The notes under the pieces were generated by a model. It was not told the DNA's origin. It saw nothing but the letters and a program-made list of their open reading frames with translations, and made no database searches. 64,000 bases of DNA from Paenibacillus sp. DCT19 (GTDB taxonomy: Bacteria > Bacillota > Bacilli > Paenibacillales > Paenibacillaceae), in NCBI RefSeq assembly GCF_003268635.1, contig NZ_CP029639.1, forward strand, positions 2,739,501-2,803,500, written 5' to 3'. Position numbers and translations under genes: made by a program. Below are positions 37,039-46,900 of the stretch, piece by piece (the stretch's first letter is position 1; each line of letters opens with the position of its first letter).

Positions 37039-37972
37039 TGCTTCAACAGGTGAGGGTACTAATGTAACAGCAGAGTCAGAAACGAAGACAGATCAGGATA
37101 CAACGTCAGCTGGATCTACAACTGCAGAAGAAGAGTTAGTTACATTTCAATCCGATGCAGGAGAAGTTCAGGTACCTAAAGATCCGAAACGAATCGTTGA
37201 CTTAACCGCGTTCACAACTGGCTATTTTGTTGCTCTAGATGCTCCAATTGTTGGAGCTTTAACCGGTGCAATGAACAACAAGTACATTAAGGATCAACTC
37301 ACAGCAGCAGGAGTTACTGATCTGGGAGAAGTGCCTACACCAGAGCAACTGGTTAGTTTAAAACCTGATTTATTTATCGTATATACGGGGACAGAGGGAA
37401 TTGATCAGTTATCACTCATTGCACCTGTAGTACAGATTGAATATGGTAAACGTCCTTTCAGAGAGCTATTGCTCGAACTAGGCAAGCTGACCAACAGAGA
37501 AGACAAAGCGCAAGCTTGGATAAGCAATTGGGAAAAGCAGATTAGCGAGTTAAAGCCTAAAGTGGAAGAGGCTGTAGGAAATCGTACCGTGTCCATCCTG
37601 AATCCTTATGACAAAGGATTATATGTCTTCGGTCATAATTACGGCCGTGGAGGTGAAGTCATCTATGGCGAGTTTGGGCTCAAGGCACCAACTAAAGCTC
37701 AGGCAGAAGCAATCGACAGTGGAACAGGATGGGCATCCATCTCTATGGAAGTATTACCCGAATATGCGGGAGACATCATTTTCACTAGCCCATGGTCTGG
37801 TGATACAAGTGATGCTAAGAAAGTTTACGAGCACAAACTATGGAAGAGTCTGCCTGCAGTTAAAGCGAATCACGTATTCCAACTTGATCCTACCTCGGAT
37901 ACATACAATGATCCGGTAACGTTGGAGGGTCAACTGAAGTTTATTACTGACAGCCTATTGTCAGCGAAGTAA
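36998..37972 (+). pseudogene. Iron-siderophore binding lipoprotein lacking its start
   Basis: The reading frame begins abruptly at LLVLSACGQSVAT, the last few residues of a lipoprotein signal peptide with its lipobox cysteine (codon 37016-37018); an in-frame TAA at 36995 and no start codon precede it. The rest is an intact binding domain of the FhuD/FepB type: FQSDAGEVQVPKDPKRIVDL, TPEQLVSLKPDLFIVYTG, then DSGTGWASISMEVLPEY and WKSLPAVKANHVFQL. The 5' part, including promoter and start, has been lost at the junction with the truncated sensor. An internal ATG at 37271 would give a protein without export signal, so it is probably not functional as it stands. Confidence 0.8.
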
Positions 37973-37999
37973 CCTATATAAAATAAAGATACAAATACA

Positions 38000-38038
38000 A
38001 ATAAGACTTCCGTCTAAGTTACGGAGGTCTTATTTGCA
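38000..38038 (+). terminator. Intrinsic terminator after the lipoprotein remnant
   Basis: AATAAGACTTCCGT (38000-38013) pairs with ACGGAGGTCTTATT (38021-38034), with one G-T pair, in an A/T-rich context. Confidence 0.8.
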
Positions 38039-38147
38039 TAGAAGATGCGCTTCATGATGAGAAGTAGTAATGGATAGAAGTTGAAGGTATTAGATTTCAG
38101 TGTTACATCAGAGGTTAAGTCGATGATATTGGATGTTAACGTAACAG

Positions 38148-38558
38148 TTAGTTGGTGATAGGGCTACCCGTATTCACCTTGTGTATTTTTTCTGTACCCG
38201 CACTTAGTGCACTCTCATAATACGCGCATTTATGGTCGATCACTTCCATCGTCTTCTGTAGCTCCGCAATCTGAGCTTCTACGCTAGCTCTGCGCTCTGT
38301 AAACATGTCGTATCTTTGCTTCAACGTAGAGTCTCCTTCAGAGCACCAGGCAATGAAGTCTTTAATATCTTTGATTGGCATTCCGGTTGCTTTCAGACAT
38401 TGAATGATCTTAAGAAAATCAATGTCAGATTCCTTGAATAACCGAGTTCCATTAGAAGTCCGTTCAACAAAAGGCATGAGTCCCTCTCGATCGTAGTAGC
38501 GCAGTGTATACACCGTAAGATCTAATTTTTTGGCAACCTCGCCAATCGAATATGTCAT
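38148..38558 (-). CDS. MerR-family regulator (AdhR-like)
   Basis: A 136-residue regulator. The N-terminal winged helix is MTYSIGEVAKKLDLTVYTLR, then YYDREGLMPFVERTSNGTRLF; a long dimerisation helix follows (RYDMFTERRASVEAQIAELQ). It resembles Bacillus subtilis AdhR, which senses aldehydes and activates adhA. ATG 38558 is preferred to ATG 38579, because the only ribosome site, GGAAAGGA, lies between them. It is divergent from an alcohol dehydrogenase gene whose promoter has the 19-bp spacer expected for MerR control. Confidence 0.88.
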   Translation of the reverse strand: MTYSIGEVAKKLDLTVYTLRYYDREGLMPFVERTSNGTRLFKESDIDFLKIIQCLKATGMPIKDIKDFIAWCSEGDSTLKQRYDMFTERRASVEAQIAELQKTMEVIDHKCAYYESALSAGTEKIHKVNTGSPITN

Positions 38559-38587
38559 ATATATGATTTTCCTTTCCATTAAGGTTA

Positions 38588-38608
38588 GACTTGGAGTTAA
38601 CTATAGGA
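38588..38608. promoter_or_regulatory. Possible second MerR-type operator near the regulator start
   Basis: ACTTGGAGTTAACTATAGGAT closely resembles the operator in the dehydrogenase promoter (CTAGAGTTAACTGTAGG), sharing the GAGTTAACT core. Located 30 bases before the regulator start codon, it could serve autoregulation. Confidence 0.6.
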
Positions 38609-38676
38609 TTGATCCGAGTGAATACTACCATGACGCATGATTAGATGTCAAAGTTGGAACTTAATAAAAAAAGTAT

Positions 38677-38707
38677 TTGACCTAGAGTTAACTGTAGGGG
38701 GTACGAT
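38677..38707 (+). promoter_or_regulatory. MerR-type promoter of the alcohol dehydrogenase gene
   Basis: A -35 box TTGACC (38677-38682) and a -10 box TACGAT (38702-38707) are separated by 19 bases, longer than the usual 17 and diagnostic of MerR-activated promoters. The spacer carries the dyad CCTAGAGTTAACTGTAGG. Activation by the divergent MerR protein is inferred. Confidence 0.78.
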
Positions 38708-38742
38708 AATGCTGTATTCGAAATGAATAGGAGGTTTTTACA

Positions 38743-39783
38743 TTGATTATAGCTAAAGCGAGAGCAGTTGACGGACCAGACCAACAATTTCGAAATGCCG
38801 AAATTAAAAGACGGGATCTTGATACCAGTGACGTACTGATCGAGATTAAATATGCGGGCATTTGCCATTCTGATATTCATACTGCACACGGTGACTGGGG
38901 GCCTGTGAACTATCCACTCGTTCCTGGACACGAAATTGCCGGCATTGTAACGGATGTAGGTACAGGTGTAACCAAATATAAAGTAGGCGACCGTGTAGGT
39001 GTTGGATGTATGGTGGATTCTTGTGGCGAGTGTGACAATTGCCGCAAAGGTGAAGAGCAATACTGTCTCAAAGGAAACATTCAGACCTATGCTGGGGTAG
39101 ACAAGTATGGTGAGCCTACCCAAGGTGGTTACTCTACACATATCGTTGTAACAGAGAACTTCGTTGTTCGAATCCCTGATAATATTGCGCTTGATGCAGC
39201 TGCACCATTGCTGTGCGCAGGTATCACGACGTATTCACCACTACATCACTGGGGAGCTGGCCCAGGCAAAAAAGTAGCGGTAGTAGGTATGGGCGGACTT
39301 GGTCATATGGCTGTTAAAATTGCACATGCGATGGGTGCGGAGGTTACTGTACTATCCCAATCGCTTAGCAAGAAGGAAGACGGCTTGCAATTTGGTGCTG
39401 CCCATTATTATGCGACAAGTGAACCGGAAACATTTGAGAAACTTGCAGGTTCTTTTGACCTGATGATTAATACGGTAAGTGCCAGTATTGACATTAATGC
39501 ATACCTGTCTCTGCTCACGCTGGATGGTACAATCGTTAACGTTGGTGCGCCAGCAGAACCATTGCCCGTACAAGTATTTTCTCTCATTGGTCACCGTCGT
39601 TCGTTCGCGGGTTCCATGATTGGCGGTATTCGTGAGACACAGGAGATGCTCGACTTCTGTGCTGAACATAACATCGCACCCAACATTGAAGTGATCTCAG
39701 CAGATCAGATTGATGAAGCTTACAAACGTGTACTTGCTTCAGACGTGAAATATCGCTTTGTTATTGATGCGAGTACGATTTAA
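38743..39783 (+). CDS. adhA: Zinc-dependent alcohol dehydrogenase (AdhA-like)
   Basis: A 346-residue medium-chain dehydrogenase oxidising alcohols or reducing aldehydes with NAD(P)H. Catalytic zinc ligands include C41 ([14 protein letters not shown]) and H63-E64 (PGHE); the structural zinc site is C94, C97, C100 and C108; the Rossmann motif is [17 protein letters not shown]. It resembles the YahK/AdhA aldehyde-reductase branch. The start is a TTG at 38743 with AGGAGG eight bases upstream. With the divergent MerR regulator it reproduces the AdhR-adhA pair that answers to formaldehyde and methylglyoxal in Bacillus subtilis; the inducer here is inferred. Confidence 0.9.
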   Translation: MIIAKARAVDGPDQQFRNAEIKRRDLDTSDVLIEIKYAGICHSDIHTAHGDWGPVNYPLVPGHEIAGIVTDVGTGVTKYKVGDRVGVGCMVDSCGECDNCRKGEEQYCLKGNIQTYAGVDKYGEPTQGGYSTHIVVTENFVVRIPDNIALDAAAPLLCAGITTYSPLHHWGAGPGKKVAVVGMGGLGHMAVKIAHAMGAEVTVLSQSLSKKEDGLQFGAAHYYATSEPETFEKLAGSFDLMINTVSASIDINAYLSLLTLDGTIVNVGAPAEPLPVQVFSLIGHRRSFAGSMIGGIRETQEMLDFCAEHNIAPNIEVISADQIDEAYKRVLASDVKYRFVIDASTI

Positions 39784-39862
39784 TAGGGTCAATTCGATAA
39801 TAACTACACTAATCGTCGTTGATTAGCGCACGTATAAATGTACGCAATATAGCAGATATATT

Positions 39863-39900
39863 AAAAAGCAGCTAACCCTTGTGGTTACTGCTTTTTATAC
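39863..39900 (+). terminator. Intrinsic terminator after adhA
   Basis: AAAAAGCAGCTAACC (39863-39877) pairs with GGTTACTGCTTTTT (39883-39896), with one bulged base. Confidence 0.85.
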
Positions 39901-40033
39901 TATTTTATTACAAGTAAGCATATGTGTTTGCAATTGCGAGAGGTTACGGAGATATGATGAGTTTTGATTAAAAGGTAATTAGAGACTCCCTATTCATGAT
40001 AGAATGGATTGGAGTATAAGGGGGAGGCATATG

Positions 40034-40405
40034 ATGGAGACTTTTGCAGAATATTTAGCAAGCATTGATAACCCGGAGCATAAGGAACGAACGGAAGAGG
40101 TTTTGAAATGGGTTACGGAGAAATTTCCAAGTTTAAAGCCTAAGATTGCGTGGAATCAGCCGATGTTTACTGACCATGAGACCTTTATTATCGGTTTTAG
40201 TGTGTCGAAGCAGCATCTGGCTGTTGCTCCCGAGAAAGTAGTTATTAATCAGTTCTCAGAAGAGATCGTGCAGGCAGGTTATGAGCATACCAATCAACTC
40301 ATTCGTATGAAGTGGAAACAGCCGACTGATTTTTCGTTACTTGAAAGAATAATTGAGTTTAACATTAAAGATAAAGCAGATTGCACTACGTTTTGGCGTA
40401 AATAG
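40034..40405 (+). CDS. DUF1801/YdhG-like protein (iron chaperone family)
   Basis: A 123-residue protein of the YdhG/DUF1801 family: FAEYLASIDNPEHKERTEEV, the PKIAWNQPMFTDHETFIIGF core, QHLAVAPEK and a C-terminal IIEFNIKDKADCTTFWRK. Bacillus subtilis YdhG (Fra) is a frataxin-like iron chaperone, and this protein shares its fold family, but iron delivery is not shown here. ATG 40034 gives six bases to GGGGAGG; ATG 40031 is possible. It appears to be a single-gene unit. Confidence 0.82.
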   Translation: METFAEYLASIDNPEHKERTEEVLKWVTEKFPSLKPKIAWNQPMFTDHETFIIGFSVSKQHLAVAPEKVVINQFSEEIVQAGYEHTNQLIRMKWKQPTDFSLLERIIEFNIKDKADCTTFWRK

Positions 40406-40440
40406 TCAGAGAAGGTGGAGCCGTTTCCTTCCATATCATT

Positions 40441-40510
40441 TATAAGAGGTTATTCAAAAAGTCCGCTTTAGATTATGATGCCTAACCGACATTTTTGAAC
40501 CGTACTATAA
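40441..40510. repeat. MITE-like interspersed repeat, copy 3 (internally deleted)
   Basis: Seventy bases that keep only the two ends of the element at 6776-6958: GAGGTTATTCAAAAAGTCC on the left, then GATTATGATGCC, and TTTTTGAACCGTACTATAA on the right. About 120 central bases are missing. Retention of both ends fits a non-autonomous element relic. Confidence 0.65.
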
Positions 40511-40517
40511 GTAAAAA

Positions 40518-40552
40518 AAACGCGCACCGATGATCCATCGATGCGCGTTTGT
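40518..40552. terminator. Intrinsic terminator between convergent genes
   Basis: AAACGCGCACCGATG (40518-40532) pairs with CATCGATGCGCGTTT (40536-40550), with one mismatch, flanked by A and T runs, so it may act for both the YdhG-like gene and the kinase operon. Confidence 0.82.
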
Positions 40553-40630
40553 AGTTAGTATCTCTCGCTTCATCTACTTGATCAAGGAGAGCACAAGTAG
40601 AGGCAAGCTGTTGACGCAACTGTAAATAAC

Positions 40631-42094
40631 TCAGGCTTTAACTGGAGAAGGATACGTTTGCTCTTTAGTCACATGTTTAGGCGTTGTCCAACGTGGTAGC
40701 CTTAACGTGAACCTACTTCCATCAGGTGTGCTTGAGGTGAGAGACAGTTCTCCGTTCTGGGCGTTGGCGAGTAGCCTGCTGTAGGTAAGTCCAAGCCCCA
40801 AACCGCGATTTCTGCGTTTTTTGATCTCTCCGCGATAGAAACGTTCAAATATTTTCGGTTGATCAGCCTCGGATATACCTGTGCCATAGTCCTGTACATC
40901 TATAAATAGATTGTCACCTTCTGCCCGCAATTCAATGTCGAACTTGGCTGTTTGACCAGAAGCAGTAGCTTGAAGACCGTTATTCAGTAAATTAACGATA
41001 ATTTGTTGAATACGCAAGGTGTCACCAATGGTGTACAATGGGCCTGCAGGTGCATGTAGTTCAACCTCGGGTGTCTTATCTTCGTACGCAATCTTCCACT
41101 GATAGATGATCTCGCCAACCAATAACTTCAGATCCGTTCGTTCCTTGCGCACAGCAACACTTCCGGCAGACATCGCATTGTAATCGAGTAGATCTGCAAT
41201 CATCCGCTCCATGCGTTCCGATTCCTTCAAGGCAATATCCAAAAACTCTTTTCCTTCCTGAGGACTCACCACATCGTCGCGTACCGCCATAACGAGCCCT
41301 TTAATGGAAGTGACGGGTGTCTTGAGTTCATGACTCACGCCTGCTAATGAAAGAGTACGCCATTCCTCAAGTTGTCTTAAACGTGTCGCCATATCTCGGA
41401 AGGAGCTTACGAGTTCAGTGATCTCACGTTCTCGGGTTTTGATATCGAGGCTAACATCGTAGTTACCACCACGAATTTGTTCAGCCGCATAAGCTACTTG
41501 GCGAATAGGCCGGGATAACTTGTTGGATAGCAGATAGATCGTAAACCATCCACATAGAATCAATCCTCCCAGAATTAACAGCACAAGCCACATCGTTTCT
41601 GGGCCGAATGTAAGAGATTGTTTAGATTGCATAACCCATACTTTTCCAAGGGTTTGATCACCTTCGTTTATGTTGACGGTTACTCCTGCATATTTGTTAT
41701 TTCTTGGTTCACGAAAATCGTCGGACAGTCGATAAAATACCTCTTCTTGAGTCATTTTAGGCTGAGAGAAAATCAATTGATTGTTGTTGTCCAACACCAT
41801 GACACAGAAATAATGATCTGTATTAAATAGTTTCTCCCTCTTGGTTACCATCATGTCTAGATCGGGTGGTACATGAAGCTTATTATTGTCAATGGTTACA
41901 CGATCGGCAATCTCCAGTCCTAACAATTCTGCGGTCTTGAGACTTTTCTCAATCGAGGTTGTACGGATCCAATAGAGCGCTCCTGCTACAATTATGGTGA
42001 AACCAATGCACAGGATCAGAAAATATCGAAGTGTCCAGTGGGACAAAATGGATGTTGAAGGTCTCGGTCCCTTTCTTCTCAGTTTGCGATCCAA
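40631..42094 (-). CDS. Two-component sensor histidine kinase
   Basis: A 487-residue membrane kinase. Helix 1 at residues about 21-43, an extracytoplasmic domain (44-165), helix 2 at about 167-190, HAMP (SNKLSRPIRQVAYAAEQIRG), HisKA with phospho-acceptor H255 (LAGVSHELKTPVTSIKG), and HATPase with the N box IVNLLNNGLQA, G1 DYGTGIS and G2 GLGLGLTYSRLL. It phosphorylates the response regulator encoded just upstream and overlapping by 16 bases. The signal is unknown. The divergent YceI gene 190 bases from the operon start may be a target. Confidence 0.93.
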   Translation of the reverse strand: MDRKLRRKGPRPSTSILSHWTLRYFLILCIGFTIIVAGALYWIRTTSIEKSLKTAELLGLEIADRVTIDNNKLHVPPDLDMMVTKREKLFNTDHYFCVMVLDNNNQLIFSQPKMTQEEVFYRLSDDFREPRNNKYAGVTVNINEGDQTLGKVWVMQSKQSLTFGPETMWLVLLILGGLILCGWFTIYLLSNKLSRPIRQVAYAAEQIRGGNYDVSLDIKTREREITELVSSFRDMATRLRQLEEWRTLSLAGVSHELKTPVTSIKGLVMAVRDDVVSPQEGKEFLDIALKESERMERMIADLLDYNAMSAGSVAVRKERTDLKLLVGEIIYQWKIAYEDKTPEVELHAPAGPLYTIGDTLRIQQIIVNLLNNGLQATASGQTAKFDIELRAEGDNLFIDVQDYGTGISEADQPKIFERFYRGEIKKRRNRGLGLGLTYSRLLANAQNGELSLTSSTPDGSRFTLRLPRWTTPKHVTKEQTYPSPVKA

Positions 42095-42765
42095 AATTGA
42101 TACCCCATTCCTCGCAACGTCCGAATTTCTCCTGTCTCTGGCAACCAGTGGGAGAGAGCCTGACGTAGTCGTTTAATCGATAAATCTACAGCACGATCAC
42201 TGCCATCGTAGTCCATACCCCACACCTGTTCGATCAGATGATCTCTCGTAAATGTACGGTTCGGATATTCAGATAGAAATATGAGGAGTGATAGGTCACG
42301 TGGAGTGAGTGCAACCTCAGCGCCATTAAGCAATACCTGCTTGGCAGCGAGATCAATAACGAGATTGCCGTAACAGCGTTTATCCTCACTACCCGAAGTA
42401 TAGTGAGGGTTACGTCGCAGTACAGCATTAACTCTTGCAACAACCTCTTCGGGGACAAATGGTTTGCTCATATAATCGTCAGCACCGGCATTTAATCCGT
42501 TGAGACGATCTCGAATGTCATCCAGTGCGGTTAGCATGATCACAGGACAAGCACTTTTTTCACGAATAATGCGCAGCAGATCCCATCCGTCCATTCCAGG
42601 TAGCATTACATCAAGTAAAACTAGGGAAGGATTCACGGAATCAAAAAGGGTAAGTGCAGTGGGGCCATCTGCTGCATGATGCACCTCAAATTCTGCTTTT
42701 CTCAGATAAGCAGCCAGAACCCGTGCAATGGCTTGCTCATCCTCGACGATGAGTATGGATTTCAA
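42079..42765 (-). CDS. OmpR/PhoB-family response regulator
   Basis: A 228-residue regulator: receiver domain 1-118 with phospho-acceptor D52 (LVLLDVMLPGMDGW), the T in IMLTALDD and K in MSKPFVPEE; then a winged-helix DNA-binding domain (130-228) with LTPRDLSLLIFLSEYPNRTF and DGSDRAVDLSIKRLRQALS. It is the first gene of a two-gene operon with its kinase. The target promoters are not known. Confidence 0.94.
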   Translation of the reverse strand: MKSILIVEDEQAIARVLAAYLRKAEFEVHHAADGPTALTLFDSVNPSLVLLDVMLPGMDGWDLLRIIREKSACPVIMLTALDDIRDRLNGLNAGADDYMSKPFVPEEVVARVNAVLRRNPHYTSGSEDKRCYGNLVIDLAAKQVLLNGAEVALTPRDLSLLIFLSEYPNRTFTRDHLIEQVWGMDYDGSDRAVDLSIKRLRQALSHWLPETGEIRTLRGMGYQFWIAN

Positions 42766-42958
42766 GAAAAGCGGTCTCCTTTCACTTCAAGAAGCTTGTG
42801 TACTGATTTTACATGAGCAAGAGCCTAATGCCAATGCTGTATTAGAGGATTCGAAAAAAATTGGTACATGTCCATCTTTGACTTCTTCCTGACACATTGG
42901 GCTGATATTATCCATATCAACAAGTAATTCAACCAATAATGTACTGGAGGAAAAATAA

Positions 42959-43675
42959 ATGAACAAGAAGACCAAAACATGGATTATTACAGGGGTAGCT
43001 GCTGTGGCTATCATCGGAGGTGGAGGATATTACTTTACCAATAGTTACCTCGGCAATAACGTTGAAATCGAGCAAGTGCTTCCTGCTAGTACAGCAACAT
43101 CAACCACGGCAGTAGATAGCACAGGAACGGCAGTAACAAGTGATGTTGTTGGCTCAGAGCAATTGAATGGAGACTGGAACATCAGTGAAGGCTCAAAAGT
43201 ATATTTCTCTGTAACAACTTCACAGGAAACGGTTAATTTTGTGGACGAGCAGGTATCTGGTAAATGGACAATCAATGTAGATGACGCATCTCAGATGAAA
43301 GCAGAAGGACAGATTGAGATGGACGGTATTGACTCTGGTAATGGTCAACGTGACGGACATGTGAAGCAAGCGGATTTCTTCGATATTGCTACATACCCTC
43401 AAGCAACATTTACAGCTACCTCATTTGAAGGTTTACCAGCGGAATGGCCTGTAGGTCAGACGGTTGATGTGAAAATGAATGGTACATTGACTGTAAAAGG
43501 TGTTGAAAAAGAAGTCATTTTTGATGCAAAAGCTGCTTATGACAATGATCAGGTGTTGTTGTCTGCGACTTCAATGGTAACGTTCGAAGACTTCGGTATG
43601 GAAAACCCTCACTCTGTTGTTCTCTCAACAGAGAATGACATTAAGCTCCAGCTTGAGTTGAAGCTCACGAAATAA
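42959..43675 (+). CDS. YceI-family lipid-binding-like protein with membrane anchor
   Basis: A 238-residue protein. A short cytoplasmic start is followed by one membrane segment (WIITGVAAVAIIGGGGYYFT), a Ser/Thr-rich spacer and a YceI domain from about residue 65: DGWNISEGSKVYFSVT-like strand, VSGKWTINVDDASQMKAEGQ, RDGHVKQADFFDIATYPQATF and GTLTVKGVEKEVIFDAKA. YceI proteins form lipocalin-like barrels that bind isoprenoid lipids. It is divergent from the two-component operon and would face outward from the membrane. AGGAGG-like bases precede the ATG. Confidence 0.88.
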   Translation: MNKKTKTWIITGVAAVAIIGGGGYYFTNSYLGNNVEIEQVLPASTATSTTAVDSTGTAVTSDVVGSEQLNGDWNISEGSKVYFSVTTSQETVNFVDEQVSGKWTINVDDASQMKAEGQIEMDGIDSGNGQRDGHVKQADFFDIATYPQATFTATSFEGLPAEWPVGQTVDVKMNGTLTVKGVEKEVIFDAKAAYDNDQVLLSATSMVTFEDFGMENPHSVVLSTENDIKLQLELKLTK

Positions 43676-43702
43676 GCAAAATGGATCAAATGTACCAAAG
43701 CG

Positions 43703-43746
43703 AATCTGTTCTGTTCTACCTCAGGGTAGCGGAACAGATTTTTTTG
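43703..43746 (+). terminator. Intrinsic terminator after the YceI gene
   Basis: AATCTGTTC (43703-43711) pairs with GAACAGATT (43732-43740), an inner CTACC/GGTAG stem closes the loop and seven T bases follow. Confidence 0.85.
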
Positions 43747-43855
43747 CTTTCTATTAATTTTAACAAGACGACCAGGATGTGCGAATCAGCTGTGACACAC
43801 AATTTGTTAAAATAACTGCTGTTTCCTTTGGATTATACCGTGTCGTCTATCAACC

Positions 43856-43868
43856 TGAAGCGCTTACA
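43856..43868 (+). promoter_or_regulatory. cre-like element upstream of the galactanase
   Basis: TGAAGCGCTTACA resembles the palindromic CcpA site (TGTAAGCGCTTACA) less one base. Located 62 bases before the start codon of a secreted polysaccharidase, it could mediate catabolite repression. The mismatch keeps confidence low. Confidence 0.4.
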
Positions 43869-43929
43869 ATGAAAAAGGTTAAACGCATTCATTGATCAAT
43901 TTACAACGATAAAAAGGGGGAGATCAAGA

Positions 43930-46900
43930 GTGAACAAGAGGTACATAAGTGGTTGCCTTGTATTGCTACTGTTATTTTGCGAGCTAGGTTTGTTGGTTCA
44001 GCCGGCAGACGCGGCAACGAAGGTGAATGTAGCATTAAATAAAGAGGTGACCGTAAAATCGGAATATCTGGAGTATGGGAGTAATAAAAACCATCTGGTG
44101 GATGGTAAACTGGATACACATTGGAGTTCCAAAGAAGCAGCTACCGAAGAAGCTCCTCAATGGATTCAGATTGATCTGGATGGAGAGTTTCGCTTAAACG
44201 GGGCAGAGATTGTATTGAAAGAACAAAAGAAGATTCATCTTGATGTTGAGGTTTCTTTCGACGGGGAGAATTGGGAGCAAGTAGCAACTCATAGAGAAGA
44301 AACAACAGAGCAGCAGCTCAATTTTGACTTTCAAACCGATCTAGTTCGATATGTAAAAGTGACTATTCCATTTTATGATCAACAGGGGGCATGGCCAACG
44401 CTGTCCGAGATTCGTATTTTTGGACAACAAGAAGGACGTGAGCCGGAAAATATTACAGCATATGATGACGTGAATATCACGACAATCATTGGTGGTGCGC
44501 CTGTCTTACCTACCGAGGTTCGGGCACAGTATGGTGCGGATCAATCAGGTCATGTAGCCGTAGTCTGGGACCATATTGATCCTGAACAATATCAGTTGGC
44601 TAACACATTCAGTGTAAACGGTCATGTGGAAGGTGCGACAATTCAACCCACCGCTTCGGTAACGGTGCAAGGGTATCAAGATGATTTTATCAGAGGTGTC
44701 GATATTTCTACGTTAACGGCGATTGAAGACAAAAAGGGTAAATTCCTCGACAGCAACGGTACCGAAAGGGACTTGCTTGATATTCTTAAAGACCGTGGTG
44801 TAAATTACGTCCGTATTCGCTTGTGGAATGATCCACAAAAATCAGGAGGTTATAACGATAAAGAAGATGTCATCCGTTTAGCCAAGCGAGTGAAGGAAAA
44901 GGGCATGAAAATCCTGCTTGATTTCCATTACTCTGATGAGTGGGCGCATCCGGGTCAACAGCTACGTCCCAAAGCATGGGAGAATCTGACCTTCGATCAG
45001 TTGAAGCAGGCTGTATACGATTATACGTATGAGGTTGTTGGTGAAATGAAGGAAGAAGGTGCCATGCCAGACATGGTGCAAATTGGTAACGAGATTAACA
45101 GCGGAGTGCTTAATGGATACGTGAGTACAGTGAATCAGACGGAAAATGTTGCTCTGCTACAACGTGGTGTTGATGCTGTACGTGCCCTTCAAGGAGATCA
45201 GCACGTTCAGATTATGATTCATCTGGCTGAAGGTGGACAAGCGGATATGTTTGATACCTACTTCGGTGAATTGGAGAAAGGGAAACTGGATTACGATATT
45301 ATCGGTCTCTCTTATTATCCGTTCTGGCACGGTACGTTCGCAGATGTACAGGAAACGATGAACCGAGTATCCCAGAAATACAAAAAAGATGTCGTTATTG
45401 CTGAAACATCGTATCCATTTTCCTTCAAAAATGGTGATGCCCATGGCAATATTATCGGTGGCCCGGACAAATTAAATGTCGGAGGTGCGACATTCCCAGC
45501 AACAGTGCAAGGTCAATATGACGCTATTGCTGGCATTATGGACTTGATTGCTGAAGTGCCCGAAGGACGTGGAGCTGGGTTCTTCTATTGGGAGCCTGCC
45601 TGGATTCCTGCTGGAGTGGGCTGGATTGCTTCCGAAGGGGATGCATGGGAAAATCATGCGATGTTCGACTACGATGAATTCCCAGGGAACGGAGGAAATT
45701 CCTTAGAAGGACGTGCATTGCCATCCCTTGATGTGTATAAACGCGGAATGCAGAATGTTCCTGCGGATCGTCAGCATTTATCTGCAGCAATTACACGTGC
45801 ACAAGGTTTGGTAGCCAAAGATTTCGAAGAACAGAGCTGGCAATTGCTTGCGCCGGCGATTGAAGCTGCTAATTCTGTATACCGAATGGTATATACATCA
45901 GCAGGAGTAACGCAGGAAGAAATTAATGATGCAACCTCTTCTCTTAAGCAAGTCATGGATTCAATGGAAGTAATCCCCGCGAATCGAGCGTTGCTTCAAG
46001 CTAAGGTAGACGAAGCGCAGACATACAAGGAATCGGATTGGTCAGCGGTCACATGGGGGATTGTTACTAAGGCGCTTGCACATGCGACTCAGGTTCTATC
46101 AGATCCTAGAGCGACCCAGACTGATGTAGATGCGGCGGAGAAACGTTTACATGAAGCCATTAGCGGACTATCTGATGTAGACAAAACCAAATTAACGTTG
46201 CTGATCGGTGAGATGCAGCAGCAGAATGCCTCATCGTATACCCATCGAAGCTGGAAGACGCTAATGGATGCGTTGCAGGCTGCAATCGTTGTGAGAGATA
46301 AGCAAAGTGCAGTGCAATCTGAGGTTAATCAAGCTTTGGAAACATTACAGCAGGCCAATCAAAGTCTTGTTCGCCTGCAAGCTCTAGCAACCCATAAGAC
46401 AGCGACAGCTTCTTCAAGTGCTGGACAAGGTGGGGTCAGGCGAATTCACCAGAAGGAGCAATCGATGGCAATACAACGACGTCATGGGGAACAGATCAGA
46501 GCGTAGGTAGCTGGTGGGAAGTAGACCTTGGTAAGGTTGCCTCTGTTCGCACGATTGAAATGTCAATGTGGAGTGGTGGCATTAAGTACAAAATTGAGGT
46601 CTCCAAAGACCGTAACGAATATGTAAAAGTCGTGGACACAACAAGTGATGTTATTGTTTCAACAGGGCCAAGACACGTTCTCCCTGATCAGACACAAGCA
46701 CGTTATATTAAGGTTACGATAACAGCGGGACCAGAATGGGTAGGGTTCATGGATTTTGAAGCATATGGTACGTTCCCAGCGGATAAATCTGTTCTTGAAG
46801 CAAGCGTGAGTTCAGTAGCCGAATTGAAACAAAATGATTATACGACAGCAACCTGGAATGAGTTCAGCAAGGCGCTTGAGCACGCAAAGTCTATTATCCA

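Noticed and set aside
37271..37972. Start of the second siderophore-binding gene at ATG 37271
   Set aside because: The coding similarity and a lipobox continue in frame upstream to 36998, so this ATG is internal to a truncated gene.
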